A stretch of DNA of 64,000 nucleotides from assembly GCF_002379585.1 (NCBI RefSeq), contig NZ_DFUE01000011.1, positions 16,369 to 80,368 of the forward strand, read 5' to 3'. This document shows positions 53,946 through 62,959 of the stretch, one piece after another; within the stretch, counting starts at the first letter, position 1, and every line of letters starts with the position of its first letter. The translations under genes were made by a program, and so were the position numbers. The notes under the pieces were generated by a model. That model saw nothing but the letters and a program-made list of their open reading frames with translations. It did not search any database and was not told the DNA's origin. The DNA is from Pseudomonas sp. UBA4194 (GTDB taxonomy: Bacteria > Pseudomonadota > Gammaproteobacteria > Pseudomonadales > Pseudomonadaceae).

Positions 53946-55793
53946 TCAGGGATGCTCGCGCTTGAGCCAGCGCACATACGCGTCCAGGGTCGGTCCCGTC
54001 CCCTTGAGCGAACGAATCTGCTCTATGGCCGTGAGGGCGGCACCCGGGGCGAGAATCGTGGCGCGAAGCTGGGCGGCGACGGTAGGGTCCAGCACGCTCT
54101 TGCCGGCAAAACAGGCGAAGGCTTCGCTGGCCAGAATCTGCGACCACACATACACGTAGTAGCCTGCGGCATAGTCGCCGCGAGCGAAGCTGTGCAGCAG
54201 CGTATAGCTGATGGGGGCCTGACGGATGTGGGTCACGGCGGTCTGGGTCAGGATGCGCGCCTCGACTTCCTTGAAGTCCTCGGCGGCCTGCGGGTGATGC
54301 AGCTCATAGTCGATCAATGCGGCTCGCAAGTCCTCGAGCAGGGTACTGGCCTCCAAGCGCAGGCTGTAGCGTTGGTAGCGGGCCAGCAGCGCCGCTGGCA
54401 ACCGAGCACCGGTGCGGTAGTGGCAAGACAACAGGGTCAGGCTTTCGCCGGCCGTTGCCCAGCGCTCGAACAGCGCACTGGGAAACTCCACGGCATCGAG
54501 CTCGGCAACATTCACGCCGGCACCACTGCCGTGCTCGGCAGCGGTCAGCACATGGTGCATGGCGTGGCCGAACTCATGCAGCAACGTGCCCAGGTTATCC
54601 AGGGTCAACAGCGATTGGGGACCTTCGAGTTCCAGAGCGAAGTCGCAATTGAGGTAGCCCACCGGGAGTTGCAACGCGCCGTCGGCATAGCGATGACGGT
54701 CGCGCAAGCCATCCATCCAGTCTCCCGGGAGCTTGCCGGGGTAGCTGAAAACATCGATGTAGAGGTAGCCGACGGTGCGCGCCTGCTCGACCACCGCATA
54801 AAGCCGGACGCTGGGGTGCAGCCCGGTCACGACGTGTTGTTCGTGCAAGGCCACGCCGAACAGCTGCTCCACCAGCAGGGACAGATTGCCCAGCACCTTC
54901 AAGGCGGGGAAGTAAGCGGACAGCAGGGTCGCATCGCGTTGATAAAGGCTGTCGGGCGGCTCGTGGCCGAAGTATTCAGGGTCCCAGTCCTGCACGTCGA
55001 AAACGGCGTCTTCCCTGGACAGCTGACTCAGCGCCTGCCTATCGCTGGCAACAATGGGCTTGACCTGCTCCAGCAGCTCGCGCAGGAAATGCAGGACGTC
55101 TTCCGGGCTTTCGAACATGCGCGTCGCCAGCGCCAGCTCCGCGTAGCTACGGTAGCCGAGCAACCGGGCACGTTCGGCACGCAGCGCCAGAATGCGCCGG
55201 ATGATAGGGCTGTTGTCGTTGGGGTGAGGATTGCCCTCCGCGTCCGGGGGCAATGCCCATGCCCTCTCGACCGCCACCGCGTTGCGCTGGAATACGCCGT
55301 ACAGACCCTTGAGTTCCCGTTCGATGGCCAGGCAGCGGTGGCGTAGGGGAGGTGCCAGATGGGTGGCATCCAGACGTTGCCGGCGCAGCAGGCTATCGAG
55401 GGCCTGCTGCTGCTCGCGATCCAGGGCGGCGGCTGACTCGCCCTGTGACAAGCGCAACAGCGCGCCATTGAGGCTCGCGTTGTGGGCGATTGCCGCCTGG
55501 TAAGCCTCAAGGCGCGTCTGACAGGCGGCAAAGGCCTGGAGGATATCCGCATGCTGGGGGTCGCTGGCCAATCTGCTCAAGGGCGCGGTCACGTTGAGCA
55601 GCCTCTGGCGCATGTCTTCATAGGGTTTGACCAATCCCTGCCAGGTGGGATCGTCCAGTTGCGAGGGCAGGAAACGACCAAGGCTGGCCAGGTTTGCCTC
55701 GATCACGGCAGTAATGGCCGGGGCCACATGTTCGGCGCGAATGGCCGCGTAGGGCGGTATGACCCAGGCGTGCAGCAGAGGGTTGTCGCTCAT
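53946..55793 (-). CDS. M3 family metallopeptidase, shorter paralogue of PrlC
   Basis: The 615-residue protein has the zinc motif HEFGHAMHH and a downstream Glu region (VAELDAVEFPSALFERW), with YYVYVWSQILASEAFACF near the C terminus. It looks catalytically complete. It is 67 residues shorter than the PrlC encoded two genes upstream and shares its pattern along the full length (N terminus NPLLHAWVIPPYAAIRAEHV against NPLLQSYDLPPFSAIRAEHV). The two look like an old duplication separated by yheV. Cytoplasmic peptide breakdown is the likely role. Confidence 0.85.
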   Translation of the reverse strand: MSDNPLLHAWVIPPYAAIRAEHVAPAITAVIEANLASLGRFLPSQLDDPTWQGLVKPYEDMRQRLLNVTAPLSRLASDPQHADILQAFAACQTRLEAYQAAIAHNASLNGALLRLSQGESAAALDREQQQALDSLLRRQRLDATHLAPPLRHRCLAIERELKGLYGVFQRNAVAVERAWALPPDAEGNPHPNDNSPIIRRILALRAERARLLGYRSYAELALATRMFESPEDVLHFLRELLEQVKPIVASDRQALSQLSREDAVFDVQDWDPEYFGHEPPDSLYQRDATLLSAYFPALKVLGNLSLLVEQLFGVALHEQHVVTGLHPSVRLYAVVEQARTVGYLYIDVFSYPGKLPGDWMDGLRDRHRYADGALQLPVGYLNCDFALELEGPQSLLTLDNLGTLLHEFGHAMHHVLTAAEHGSGAGVNVAELDAVEFPSALFERWATAGESLTLLSCHYRTGARLPAALLARYQRYSLRLEASTLLEDLRAALIDYELHHPQAAEDFKEVEARILTQTAVTHIRQAPISYTLLHSFARGDYAAGYYVYVWSQILASEAFACFAGKSVLDPTVAAQLRATILAPGAALTAIEQIRSLKGTGPTLDAYVRWLKREHP

Positions 55794-55959
55794 CTCGAGT
55801 TCCTTGAAGGCGGGGTTGGACGCGCAGTCTAGAACTCGACAAACGGACAGCAGACGTAGCCCGCTACCTCAACAGACCGTGGGCACCTGCCACATCACCG
55901 TACGCAGGCGCGCCCCCACCCTCTTCACAGGGAAGAGGGCTTATTCGGGAATCGAGGCG

Positions 55960-56223
55960 TTATTCGCTGGGCTTTTTGAGCTTTGGGTTGGGGAAGAACT
56001 GCACCGGCTGCACCTTGGGGTCCACCGACTTGACGGCAATCTTGTTGACCCGCGTGCCCAGTTCGCTGGGCACCGAATTGCCTTGGGCATTGAGCGTATC
56101 GCTGTAGCCACAGGCCACACACTCACGGTGCGGCACGTCGTCCACGCTCCACATCATCAATTTGTCCGGCTCGCTGCACGCCGGGCAGACTGCCCCGGCG
56201 ATAAAGCGCTTCTTGGTGATCAT
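55960..56223 (-). CDS. yheV: YheV family zinc-ribbon protein
   Basis: The 87-residue protein has two cysteine pairs, CPAC and CVAC, that form a zinc ribbon, and the family segments KRFIAGAVCPAC and HRECVACGYSD. It has no proven function. It overlaps the prlC stop by four bases (ATGA), the same arrangement as in many gammaproteobacteria. Confidence 0.9.
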   Translation of the reverse strand: MITKKRFIAGAVCPACSEPDKLMMWSVDDVPHRECVACGYSDTLNAQGNSVPSELGTRVNKIAVKSVDPKVQPVQFFPNPKLKKPSE

Positions 56224-58268
56224 GCCGCCGCTTCCTCGCTCAAACCGCTGTGACGCAGCAGCGCATCGATCGAGGGTTCGCGACCACGGAAGTCGACGAA
56301 CAACACCATCGGTGCCTGGGAACCGCCGCGGGCCAGAATGGCTTCGCGGAAGGCGCGGCCGGTGTCGGCGTTGAGCACGCCATCTTCCTCGAACTTACTG
56401 AAGGCATCGGCCGACAGCACTTCGGCCCACTTGTAGCTGTAATAGCCTGCGGCATAGCCGCCGGCGAAGATGTGGGCGAAGCTGTTGGGGAAGCGGTTGT
56501 ACGCCGGAGGGCGCATGACCGACACCTCGTCGCGCACGCCCTCGAGCACTTCCAGCACACTGCGACCATCGCCATGGGAGGCATGCAGCTCGAAGTCGAA
56601 CAGCGAGAACTCGATCTGGCGAACCATCATCAGCCCCGACTGGAAGTTCTTGGCCGCCAGCATTTTCTCCAGCAGGTCCTGTGGCAGCGGCTCGCCGCTT
56701 TCGTAATGCCCGGAAATCAGCGCCAGGCCTTCAGGCTCCCAGCACCAGTTTTCCATGAACTGGCTCGGCAGCTCCACTGCGTCCCACGCCACGCCGTTGA
56801 TGCCGGATACGCCGGCGTGATCGACGCGGGTCAGCAGGTGATGCAGGCCATGGCCGAATTCGTGGAACAGGGTGGTCACTTCATCGTGAGTCAGCAGCGC
56901 AGGCTTACCCGAGTCGGCTGGGGTGAAGTTGCACACCAGGTTGGCCACGGGGCTCTGCAACTGGCCGTCTTCGGTACGACGGCGATCGCGTGCGCCGTCC
57001 ATCCAGGCACCTCCTCGCTTGTTGGCGCGCGCGTAGAGGTCGAAGAAGAACCGGCCCACATGCTGGCCATTTTCCTTGATTTCGAACAGGCGTACGTCGG
57101 GGTGCCAGGTGTCGAAGCCTTTCTGCTCGGCAATCTCGATGCCGTACAGACGCTGCACGATGGCGAACAGGCCGCCCAGCACCTTGTCGATGGGGAAGTA
57201 GGCACGCAGTGCTTCCTGGGACACGCTGTAGCGTTGTTCGCGCAGCTTTTCGCCGTAGAAACCGCTGTCCCAGCTTTGCAGATCCGCACAGCCCTGCTCG
57301 GCGGCATAGGCCTTGAGCTGCCCCAGGTCCTGGGCGGCGAACGGCTTGCTGCGCTGCGCCAGGTCGCGCAGGAACGTCAGCACCTGATCGGTGGACTCGG
57401 CCATCTTGGTGGCTAGGCTCAGCTCCGAATAGCTGGCGTAGCCCAGCAGTTCGGCCAGTTCCTGGCGCAGGTCGAGGATTTCCCGCATCACCGGGCCATT
57501 GTCGTTCTGGCCGGCGTTGGGGCCTTGGTCCGAGGCGCGGGTGCAATAGGCCGCGTAGACTTCTTCGCGCAGGGCGCGATCCTGTGCATAGGTCATCACG
57601 GCGTAGTAGCTGGGGAATTCCAGACTGATCAGCCAGCCTTCGAGACCCTTGGCCTTGGCGGCGGCGGCCATCTGCGCCTTGGCCGAATCGGTCAGGCCGG
57701 CGAGGGCGGCTTCGTCGGTGACGTGCTTGGTCCAGGCCTGGGTGGCGTCGAGCAGTTGGTTGGAGAACTTGCTGCCCAGCTCCGACAGCTTGCTCTGCAC
57801 TTCGGCATAGCGCTTCTGCTTGTCCACGGGCAGATCGATGCCCGACAGGCGAAAATCGCGCAGCGAATGTTCCAGAATGGTTTTCTGGGCGATGTCGAAG
57901 CCCGCGGCCTGGGGGCTGTTGGCCAGCGCTTCGAAGGCCTGGAACAACGCGCGGTTCTGACCCATTTCCGTGGAGTAGGCGCTCAGCGCGGGCAGGCAAG
58001 CCTCGTAGGCCTGGCGCAGCTCGGCGCTGTTGCACACGGCGTTGAGGTGACTGACCGGGCTCCAGGCGGCGCCCAGGCGGTCGTTCAATTCGTCCATGGC
58101 CAATATCAGGCCGGCCCAGGTAGGCTCGCTACCCTGGGTTTGCAGAATCTGGGCAATGGCCGCTCGGTTGTCGGCCAGGATCTGTTCAATCGCCGGTTGT
58201 ACGTGCTCGGCACGGATCGCCGAGAACGGCGGCAGGTCGTAGGACTGCAGGAGGGGATTCGCGCTCAC
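56220..58268 (-). CDS. prlC: Oligopeptidase A
   Basis: The 682-residue M3 peptidase has HEFGHGLHH and the third ligand region GVAWDAVELPSQFMENW. Length and both ends fit PrlC/OpdA. It degrades signal-peptide fragments and short peptides in the cytoplasm. The start is a GTG with AGGTG before it. It is divergent from the gamma-carbonic anhydrase gene and coupled to yheV. Confidence 0.95.
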   Translation of the reverse strand: MSANPLLQSYDLPPFSAIRAEHVQPAIEQILADNRAAIAQILQTQGSEPTWAGLILAMDELNDRLGAAWSPVSHLNAVCNSAELRQAYEACLPALSAYSTEMGQNRALFQAFEALANSPQAAGFDIAQKTILEHSLRDFRLSGIDLPVDKQKRYAEVQSKLSELGSKFSNQLLDATQAWTKHVTDEAALAGLTDSAKAQMAAAAKAKGLEGWLISLEFPSYYAVMTYAQDRALREEVYAAYCTRASDQGPNAGQNDNGPVMREILDLRQELAELLGYASYSELSLATKMAESTDQVLTFLRDLAQRSKPFAAQDLGQLKAYAAEQGCADLQSWDSGFYGEKLREQRYSVSQEALRAYFPIDKVLGGLFAIVQRLYGIEIAEQKGFDTWHPDVRLFEIKENGQHVGRFFFDLYARANKRGGAWMDGARDRRRTEDGQLQSPVANLVCNFTPADSGKPALLTHDEVTTLFHEFGHGLHHLLTRVDHAGVSGINGVAWDAVELPSQFMENWCWEPEGLALISGHYESGEPLPQDLLEKMLAAKNFQSGLMMVRQIEFSLFDFELHASHGDGRSVLEVLEGVRDEVSVMRPPAYNRFPNSFAHIFAGGYAAGYYSYKWAEVLSADAFSKFEEDGVLNADTGRAFREAILARGGSQAPMVLFVDFRGREPSIDALLRHSGLSEEAAA

Positions 58269-58359
58269 GGTTAAACACCTTGGCTATGAAGAAACACTGG
58301 GACATCTTAATTACAATTGCGATTCACCGCAGCTATCGGCAACAGAGAGGACGCCTATC

Positions 58360-58905
58360 GTGGCCATTCGTAATTTCCAGCAGCATACGCCCAAGCTGGG
58401 CGAGCGGGCTTTCATCGATCGTTCGGCCGTGGTGATCGGCGATGTCGACATCGGTGCAGACAGCTCCGTATGGCCATTGACGGTGATCCGCGGCGATATG
58501 CATCGAATTCGCATAGGCCAGCGCACCAGCGTGCAAGATGCCAGCGTGCTGCACATCACCCATGCCGGGCCTTTCAACCCGGACGGCTTTCCATTGCTGA
58601 TCGGTGACGATGTCACCATTGGTCACAAAGTCATGCTCCACGGCTGCACGCTGGGCAATCGCATTCTGGTGGGCATGGGCAGCACGGTGATGGACGGCGC
58701 GGTGGTCGAAGACGAAGTGATCATCGGCGCCGGCAGCCTGGTGCCGCCGGGCAAGCGTCTGCAAAGCGGGTTTCTGTATGTGGGCAGCCCGGTCAAGCAG
58801 GCTCGCGCCTTGACCGACAAGGAGCGCGCCTTCTTCACCTACACCGCCGGCAACTACGTGAAGCTCAAGGACCAGCATCTGGCCGAAGGCTTCGACAAGG
58901 AATAA
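58360..58905 (+). CDS. Gamma-class carbonic anhydrase-like protein (YrdA type)
   Basis: The 181-residue protein is a left-handed beta-helix with hexapeptide repeats (VVIGDVDIGADSSVWP, TIGHKVMLHG) and zinc-type histidines in SVLHITHAG, TIGHKVMLHGC. The family includes YrdA and CaiE; activity as carbonic anhydrase is not always present. The start is GTG with GAGAGGA in front. The next gene follows after 4 bp, so it is an operon of two. Confidence 0.88.
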   Translation: MAIRNFQQHTPKLGERAFIDRSAVVIGDVDIGADSSVWPLTVIRGDMHRIRIGQRTSVQDASVLHITHAGPFNPDGFPLLIGDDVTIGHKVMLHGCTLGNRILVGMGSTVMDGAVVEDEVIIGAGSLVPPGKRLQSGFLYVGSPVKQARALTDKERAFFTYTAGNYVKLKDQHLAEGFDKE

Positions 58906-58909
58906 CTGC

Positions 58910-59560
58910 GTGCATTATCAAAATATTCTGTTCGACCTGGACGGCACCCTCACCGACCCACGCGAGGGCATCACCCGCTCGATCCAACATGCGCTGGCCA
59001 AACTGGGTATCGACGAGCCGGACCTGCGCAACCTGGAACACTTCATCGGCCCCCCCTTGCTGCAGCAATTCATGGTGGCTTACGACTTCGACGAGGCCAA
59101 AGCCTGGCAGGCGGTGAATTTCTACCGTGAGCGTTTCCGCGTCACCGGTCTGTATGAAAATCAGCTGTTCCATGGGGTGATCGCCTTGCTGGAAACCTTG
59201 CAGCAGCAGGGGCGCCGCCTGTACATCGCGACGTCCAAGCCGTGGGAGTTCGCCCGCGAGATCGCCCGGCATTTCGATTTCGCCAAGCACTTCAAGGTGG
59301 TGTATGGCAGCGAACTGGACGGTACCCGCACCAACAAGGTAGAGCTGATTGCGCACATTCTGCAGCAGGAGGGCCTGGACCCGGCGCAGACGCTGATGAT
59401 AGGCGACCGTAAGCATGACCTGATCGGCGCACGGGCCAATGGCCTGGATTGTGCGGCGGTGGGGTATGGCTTCGGCTCGCGTGAGGAATTGGAAGCGGAG
59501 GCGCCGACGTATCATTTTCAGACGTTGGAGGCGTTGCATCGGGCGTTTTTGCGGGATTAG
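58910..59560 (+). CDS. HAD family phosphatase (phosphoglycolate phosphatase-like)
   Basis: The 216-residue protein has HAD motif I FDLDGTLTD, motif II in IATSKPW, motif III Lys in RTNKVE, and motif IV GDRKHD. The C1 cap suggests phosphoglycolate or pyrophosphatase-type substrates. The start is GTG. It is linked to the gamma-carbonic anhydrase gene. Specific substrate is unknown. Confidence 0.88.
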   Translation: MHYQNILFDLDGTLTDPREGITRSIQHALAKLGIDEPDLRNLEHFIGPPLLQQFMVAYDFDEAKAWQAVNFYRERFRVTGLYENQLFHGVIALLETLQQQGRRLYIATSKPWEFAREIARHFDFAKHFKVVYGSELDGTRTNKVELIAHILQQEGLDPAQTLMIGDRKHDLIGARANGLDCAAVGYGFGSREELEAEAPTYHFQTLEALHRAFLRD

Positions 59561-59580
59561 TGGGGGTTGAGGGATTGGGG

Positions 59581-59703
59581 GTGAATGGTCCCCTCACCCC
59601 AGCCCTCTCCCTAAGGGAGAGGGAGCCAAAAGCAGATCGCCGCAGCACCGCCGTACGGCCCCCTCTCCCCCAGGGAGAGGGCTGGGGTGAGGGGACCATT
59701 CAC
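59581..59703. repeat. Full-length family D element: 31-bp perfect inverted repeat
   Basis: The arms, 59581-59611 and 59673-59703, are perfect reverse complements (GTGAATGGTCCCCTCACCCC and on), with a 61-bp centre that holds a second small stem (CCCTAAGGGAGAGGG and CCTCTCCCCCAGGGAG). The element fills the space between the converging HAD and aminopeptidase genes. All other family D copies in the window are parts of this one. Confidence 0.92.
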
Positions 59704-59718
59704 CGCCAATCCCCCCAA

Positions 59719-60804
59719 TCACTCCCCCAACCGCCCCAACAGCGCCTTCCTCTCAGCCATCGGCAATCGGCCCAATTTCTCGACCTCGGCGTAGAACTTC
59801 GGCCAATCGCCGCCGACTTGCCTGAACAGCCCGGCAAACCCTGGCACCCACTGGTCGTACAGCCCGAAAGGCAGCAGCTTGGCATTGTTCAAGGGGCCGT
59901 TGACCCAGGCATCGAAACGCTTGTCACCCTGCCATTGCTCATCGCGCAGCTGCCGATAATGCCGACGCAACCGCTCGAACTCAGCCGCCTTGGCTGCGCG
60001 CATTGCCTCGGTGGGCAACGCCTGGGCATACAGCTTGCCCAACCGCTCGCGGGTATCGAGCACCAGACGGGTGAATTGATCACGTTGCAGAGTCCGATCG
60101 ACCGAGGCCGGCGCCAGGCCTCGATAGGCCCGCCACTGGCGAGTGCCTTCCTGTTCGACGAAGGTGGCAAAGGATTCATTGAACTCGGTGTCGTTCTGCA
60201 CGTAGACCCGCTGATGCGCCAGCTCGTGAAAGATCAACGTAGCTAGACGCTCGTCGCCCCAGCCGAGCATGGTGTTGAGGATGGGATCGTCGAACCAGCC
60301 CAGGGTTGAATAGGCCTCCACCCCGCCGATGTAGACATCCAGGCCTTCGAGCTTGCGCAGGGCCGCTTCGCCGCGCGCGCCCCCTTGGCTGTAATAGCCC
60401 CGGTAAGCCACGCAACCGGCGATGGGGAAACAGTGTGTCAGCGGCGCCAGCGAGAACTCGGGGGTCGCGAACACGTTCCACACCACCAGCGGCCGGCCGA
60501 TGTCGGCATACAGGCGATAGCTCTGGTTATCCGGCAGATGCAGGTGCTCACTGGCAAAACTGCGGGCTGCCTGAGATTTGCGCAGCTGTGCACGCAGCCT
60601 GGCGTCGCGGGCGGGGTCGGCGATCACTGCCGCGACCGGTTCGCGGGCTTGCAACAACTGCCATTGGCCCTGGGCGAGCTGGCCGTAATAGCTCAAGGAT
60701 GAGCAACCGTTGAGCAGGAAAATCGCCGCCAGGGGAACCAAGACCCGTAAAAAAGGGTCGAGTGCCGCAAGACTTGAACGCCCAAAAACAAGAAATCGAT
60801 GCAT
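59719..60804 (-). CDS. Lipoprotein aminopeptidase-like protein (Aminopep/DUF2265 type)
   Basis: The 361-residue protein has a lipobox (IFLLNGCSS) and the zinc motif HELAHQ in LIFHELAHQRVY, with a following NESFATFVEQEG, as in the PF10023-type aminopeptidase family. It should be anchored in the outer or inner membrane facing the periplasm. I used the ATG at 60804, which keeps the signal within 35 residues; further ATGs lie upstream. The substrate is unknown. Confidence 0.82.
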   Translation of the reverse strand: MHRFLVFGRSSLAALDPFLRVLVPLAAIFLLNGCSSLSYYGQLAQGQWQLLQAREPVAAVIADPARDARLRAQLRKSQAARSFASEHLHLPDNQSYRLYADIGRPLVVWNVFATPEFSLAPLTHCFPIAGCVAYRGYYSQGGARGEAALRKLEGLDVYIGGVEAYSTLGWFDDPILNTMLGWGDERLATLIFHELAHQRVYVQNDTEFNESFATFVEQEGTRQWRAYRGLAPASVDRTLQRDQFTRLVLDTRERLGKLYAQALPTEAMRAAKAAEFERLRRHYRQLRDEQWQGDKRFDAWVNGPLNNAKLLPFGLYDQWVPGFAGLFRQVGGDWPKFYAEVEKLGRLPMAERKALLGRLGE

Positions 60805-60877
60805 GCTGGTTTCCGTCGCCGCTCGGCTCATACCGCGTTTCGAATCCCGCATCTTACGACCACTTCAGGAGATTTCC

Positions 60878-61291
60878 ATGCGCGCTCTCATCCTTGCCAG
60901 CGGCCTGCTGACCCTCGCCGGCTGTGCCGGCCTGCCCGATCCAGACCCCAACCAGGCGTGGGTGGATCTGCAGGTCGACCAGGACAACTCGCTGCACGCC
61001 ACTGAAGTGGACGAGCGCGAGTGGCTCGACACTCGATACTTCGAAGTGCAGCCGGGCAGCCATGAGCTCACGGTGCGCCTGCAGTTTCCGGTCGAGCCCA
61101 CCAACATTGGTCCCGAGGCGTCGCCGCTGTGGCGCAATTGCGAGCTGAACCTTACGTACAAGGCATTCAACGCCGGGCAGCGTTATTCGCTGGAGGCCGG
61201 CAGTATCGGCTTCCGGCCGTGGGCCAAGCTTTATGACGAACAGCGCAAGGTGGTCGGGCAAGCGCAGCCGGGCGGCTGCCAGCGCGCCTGA
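60878..61291 (+). CDS. Small lipoprotein, first of a tandem pair
   Basis: The 137-residue protein has a lipobox (LTLAGC, Cys at residue 16) and a beta-rich domain (AWVDLQVDQDN, RYFEVQPGSHELTVRLQFPV, LNLTYKAFNAGQRYSLEAG). I know no function. CAGGAG precedes the ATG. The gene at 61531 encodes a protein of equal length with the same layout, so they arose by duplication. Confidence 0.75.
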   Translation: MRALILASGLLTLAGCAGLPDPDPNQAWVDLQVDQDNSLHATEVDEREWLDTRYFEVQPGSHELTVRLQFPVEPTNIGPEASPLWRNCELNLTYKAFNAGQRYSLEAGSIGFRPWAKLYDEQRKVVGQAQPGGCQRA

Positions 61292-61316
61292 TTCGCTTGG
61301 GTCGGCGGTGTCTGCG

Positions 61317-61429
61317 GACGCGGCTTACGCCGCTGCCACAGGCACCCCCGGCGCATCCCCGGTCCAGGCCAGACGAAACACCAACGTAACCCCACCCCGA
61401 ACCCGTGTAGCACCGGCGTAAGCCGGGTC
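61317..61429. repeat. Inverted pair of diverged REP elements, family C
   Basis: GACGCGGCTTACGCCGCTGC (61317) and GTAGCACCGGCGTAAGCCGG (61407) form a diverged pair with a wide spacing. They lie between the two paralogous lipoprotein genes. Confidence 0.8.
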
Positions 61430-61530
61430 CGGTCCCACCGCGATACCACCGCATGCCGGAGCCAGGTCCAAGGCCACCACCGCGCCATGGGTGTAGACTG
61501 ACCACTCTACCGCCCCCCCCAGGAGCTCCC

Positions 61531-61944
61531 ATGCGTGCCCTACTGCTGCTGTTGGCCAGCGCCACCCTCGCTGCCTGCTCAAACATCCCGATTCCTCCCG
61601 TAGACCCGCAGAAAGCCTGGGTGGACATGTTCACCACCACGGGCAAGCTGGTAATGGCCGAGAGCGTCGACGACCAGAAGCTCAACGATGGCCGCTACTT
61701 CCAGATTACGCCGGGTGCTCACGAACTCGAGGTGCGGTTCGACTACGAGATCTATGCGGGGGGCGGGATGATCAGCGATCCATTCGATCGCACCTGCTAC
61801 CTGACCATTCGCTATGACGGCTTCAAGGCGGGAGAACGGTATCGGATCGAGGGGCGGGCCATCGCCATGCAGGCCAGTGCGCGGCTGTATGATTCAAACC
61901 GGCAGATCGTGGCGCAGGATCGCGAGGTTCATTGCATCCCTTGA
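61531..61944 (+). CDS. Small lipoprotein, second of a tandem pair
   Basis: The 137-residue product has a lipobox (LAACSN) and aligns with the 60878 product along its length: KAWVDMFTTTG with QAWVDLQVDQD, RYFQITPGAHELEVRFDYEI with RYFEVQPGSHELTVRLQFPV, LTIRYDGFKAGERYRIEG with LNLTYKAFNAGQRYSLEA. AGGAG precedes the ATG. Function unknown. A family B REP follows at 61968. Confidence 0.75.
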   Translation: MRALLLLLASATLAACSNIPIPPVDPQKAWVDMFTTTGKLVMAESVDDQKLNDGRYFQITPGAHELEVRFDYEIYAGGGMISDPFDRTCYLTIRYDGFKAGERYRIEGRAIAMQASARLYDSNRQIVAQDREVHCIP

Positions 61945-61967
61945 ATGCAGGATGACCGCAGTGACGG

Positions 61968-61993
61968 TTTCGCGGCTTTACGCCGCTCCTACA
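61968..61993. repeat. REP palindrome, family B
   Basis: TTTCGCGGCTTTACGCCGCT with the CCTACA end is a single copy between the converging lipoprotein and DUF1161 genes. Confidence 0.75.
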
Positions 61994-62019
61994 AATATGT
62001 GGGTAGGCGCGGCATGCCG

Positions 62020-62253
62020 TTACTCGTCATTCTTCTGATAAACAATCTTGCGCGTGCCGTTATCACAGGACCCAACCACCATGTTCGGGTCCTTGGCTTC
62101 GTCGTTACCGACGATTTCCAGCGTGTAGGACGTGACGCCCTGCGCCTGAATCTTGGCCTCGATTTCGGCCTTCAATTCCTCGCAGGGCTTGGGTGCCGCC
62201 AGCGCTGACGTGGCCAGCACACTGCACATGATCGCCAAGGCGAATCGTTTCAT
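62020..62253 (-). CDS. DUF1161 family small periplasmic protein
   Basis: The 77-residue protein has a signal peptide (IMCSVLATSALA-AP) and a small domain with CEELKAEIEAKIQAQGV and a second cysteine in VVGSCDNGTRKIVY, so one disulfide is likely. This is DUF1161, often stress-related in gammaproteobacteria. AGGAGG precedes the ATG. It lies 56 bp downstream of the OsmC-like gene in the same direction and may share its AlgU promoter. Confidence 0.85.
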   Translation of the reverse strand: MKRFALAIMCSVLATSALAAPKPCEELKAEIEAKIQAQGVTSYTLEIVGNDEAKDPNMVVGSCDNGTRKIVYQKNDE

Positions 62254-62309
62254 TGCGTCATCCTCCTTGCTGCACAGTGCACACGGCCCGATCAACCCGG
62301 CGCCCGGGA

Positions 62310-62741
62310 TCAGGACTCCAGTGTAGCGTCCAGGGTGATCTCGGCGTTCAGCACCTTGGACACCGGGCAACCTTCCTTGGCCTTGTTGGCCAGCTCTTCG
62401 AACTTGACCTGGTCGATACCTGGAATCTTCGCCGACATGGTCAGCTTGATGGCGGTAATGGCAAAGCCTTCGCCCTGCTTGTCGAGGGTGACGTCAGCCG
62501 TGGTCTTGATCTCGTCCGGGGTGAAGTTTTCACCGCCCAGAATCATCGAGAACGCCATGGAGAAGCAGCCTGCGTGAGCGGCGCCAATCAGTTCTTCCGG
62601 GTTGGTGCCCGGCTGGCCTTCGAAGCGGGTGTTGAAGCCATAGGGGTTGTCCTTCAGCGCGCCGCTCTGGGTGGAAATCTGGCCCTTACCGGTTTTCAGA
62701 TCGCCTTTCCAGACTGCCGATGCCTTTTTCACAATGCTCAT
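62310..62741 (-). CDS. osmC: OsmC/Ohr family peroxidase
   Basis: The 143-residue protein has the two reactive cysteines in GAAHAGCFSMAFS and EGCPVSKVLNAEI, and the Arg/Glu region of the fold. It reduces organic hydroperoxides. The form fits OsmC more than Ohr (no VNPEQL near the start). GAGGAGG lies before the ATG, and an AlgU-type promoter lies about 40 bases upstream. The P. aeruginosa osmC is PA0059 from memory. Confidence 0.88.
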   Translation of the reverse strand: MSIVKKASAVWKGDLKTGKGQISTQSGALKDNPYGFNTRFEGQPGTNPEELIGAAHAGCFSMAFSMILGGENFTPDEIKTTADVTLDKQGEGFAITAIKLTMSAKIPGIDQVKFEELANKAKEGCPVSKVLNAEITLDATLES

Positions 62742-62787
62742 AAAGCCTCCTCAAATGGGCGCGAAGCGTTCGCGCTGTGCGTTACAT

Positions 62788-62815
62788 TCAGAGGGGCGAG
62801 GGTTGCGCAAAGTTC
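62788..62815 (-). promoter_or_regulatory. AlgU-type promoter of the osmC-like gene
   Basis: On the minus strand GAACTT (62815-62810), a 17-base spacer and TCTGA (62792-62788) match the AlgU consensus perfectly. The predicted start near 62782 gives a leader of about 40 bases. This is the best AlgU promoter in the window. Confidence 0.82.
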
Positions 62816-62959
62816 AGCAGCGTGGCGTCGGGCCATTGAAACTCGCGGATATGCCCATACTCACAAGACATAACGCGCAACATAGCGCGGATCGAATTCG
62901 TCGGTAGCAAAGATGCGCGGGGCATCCCATCTGCCACTCACCCACAGGATGCCAAGCTT

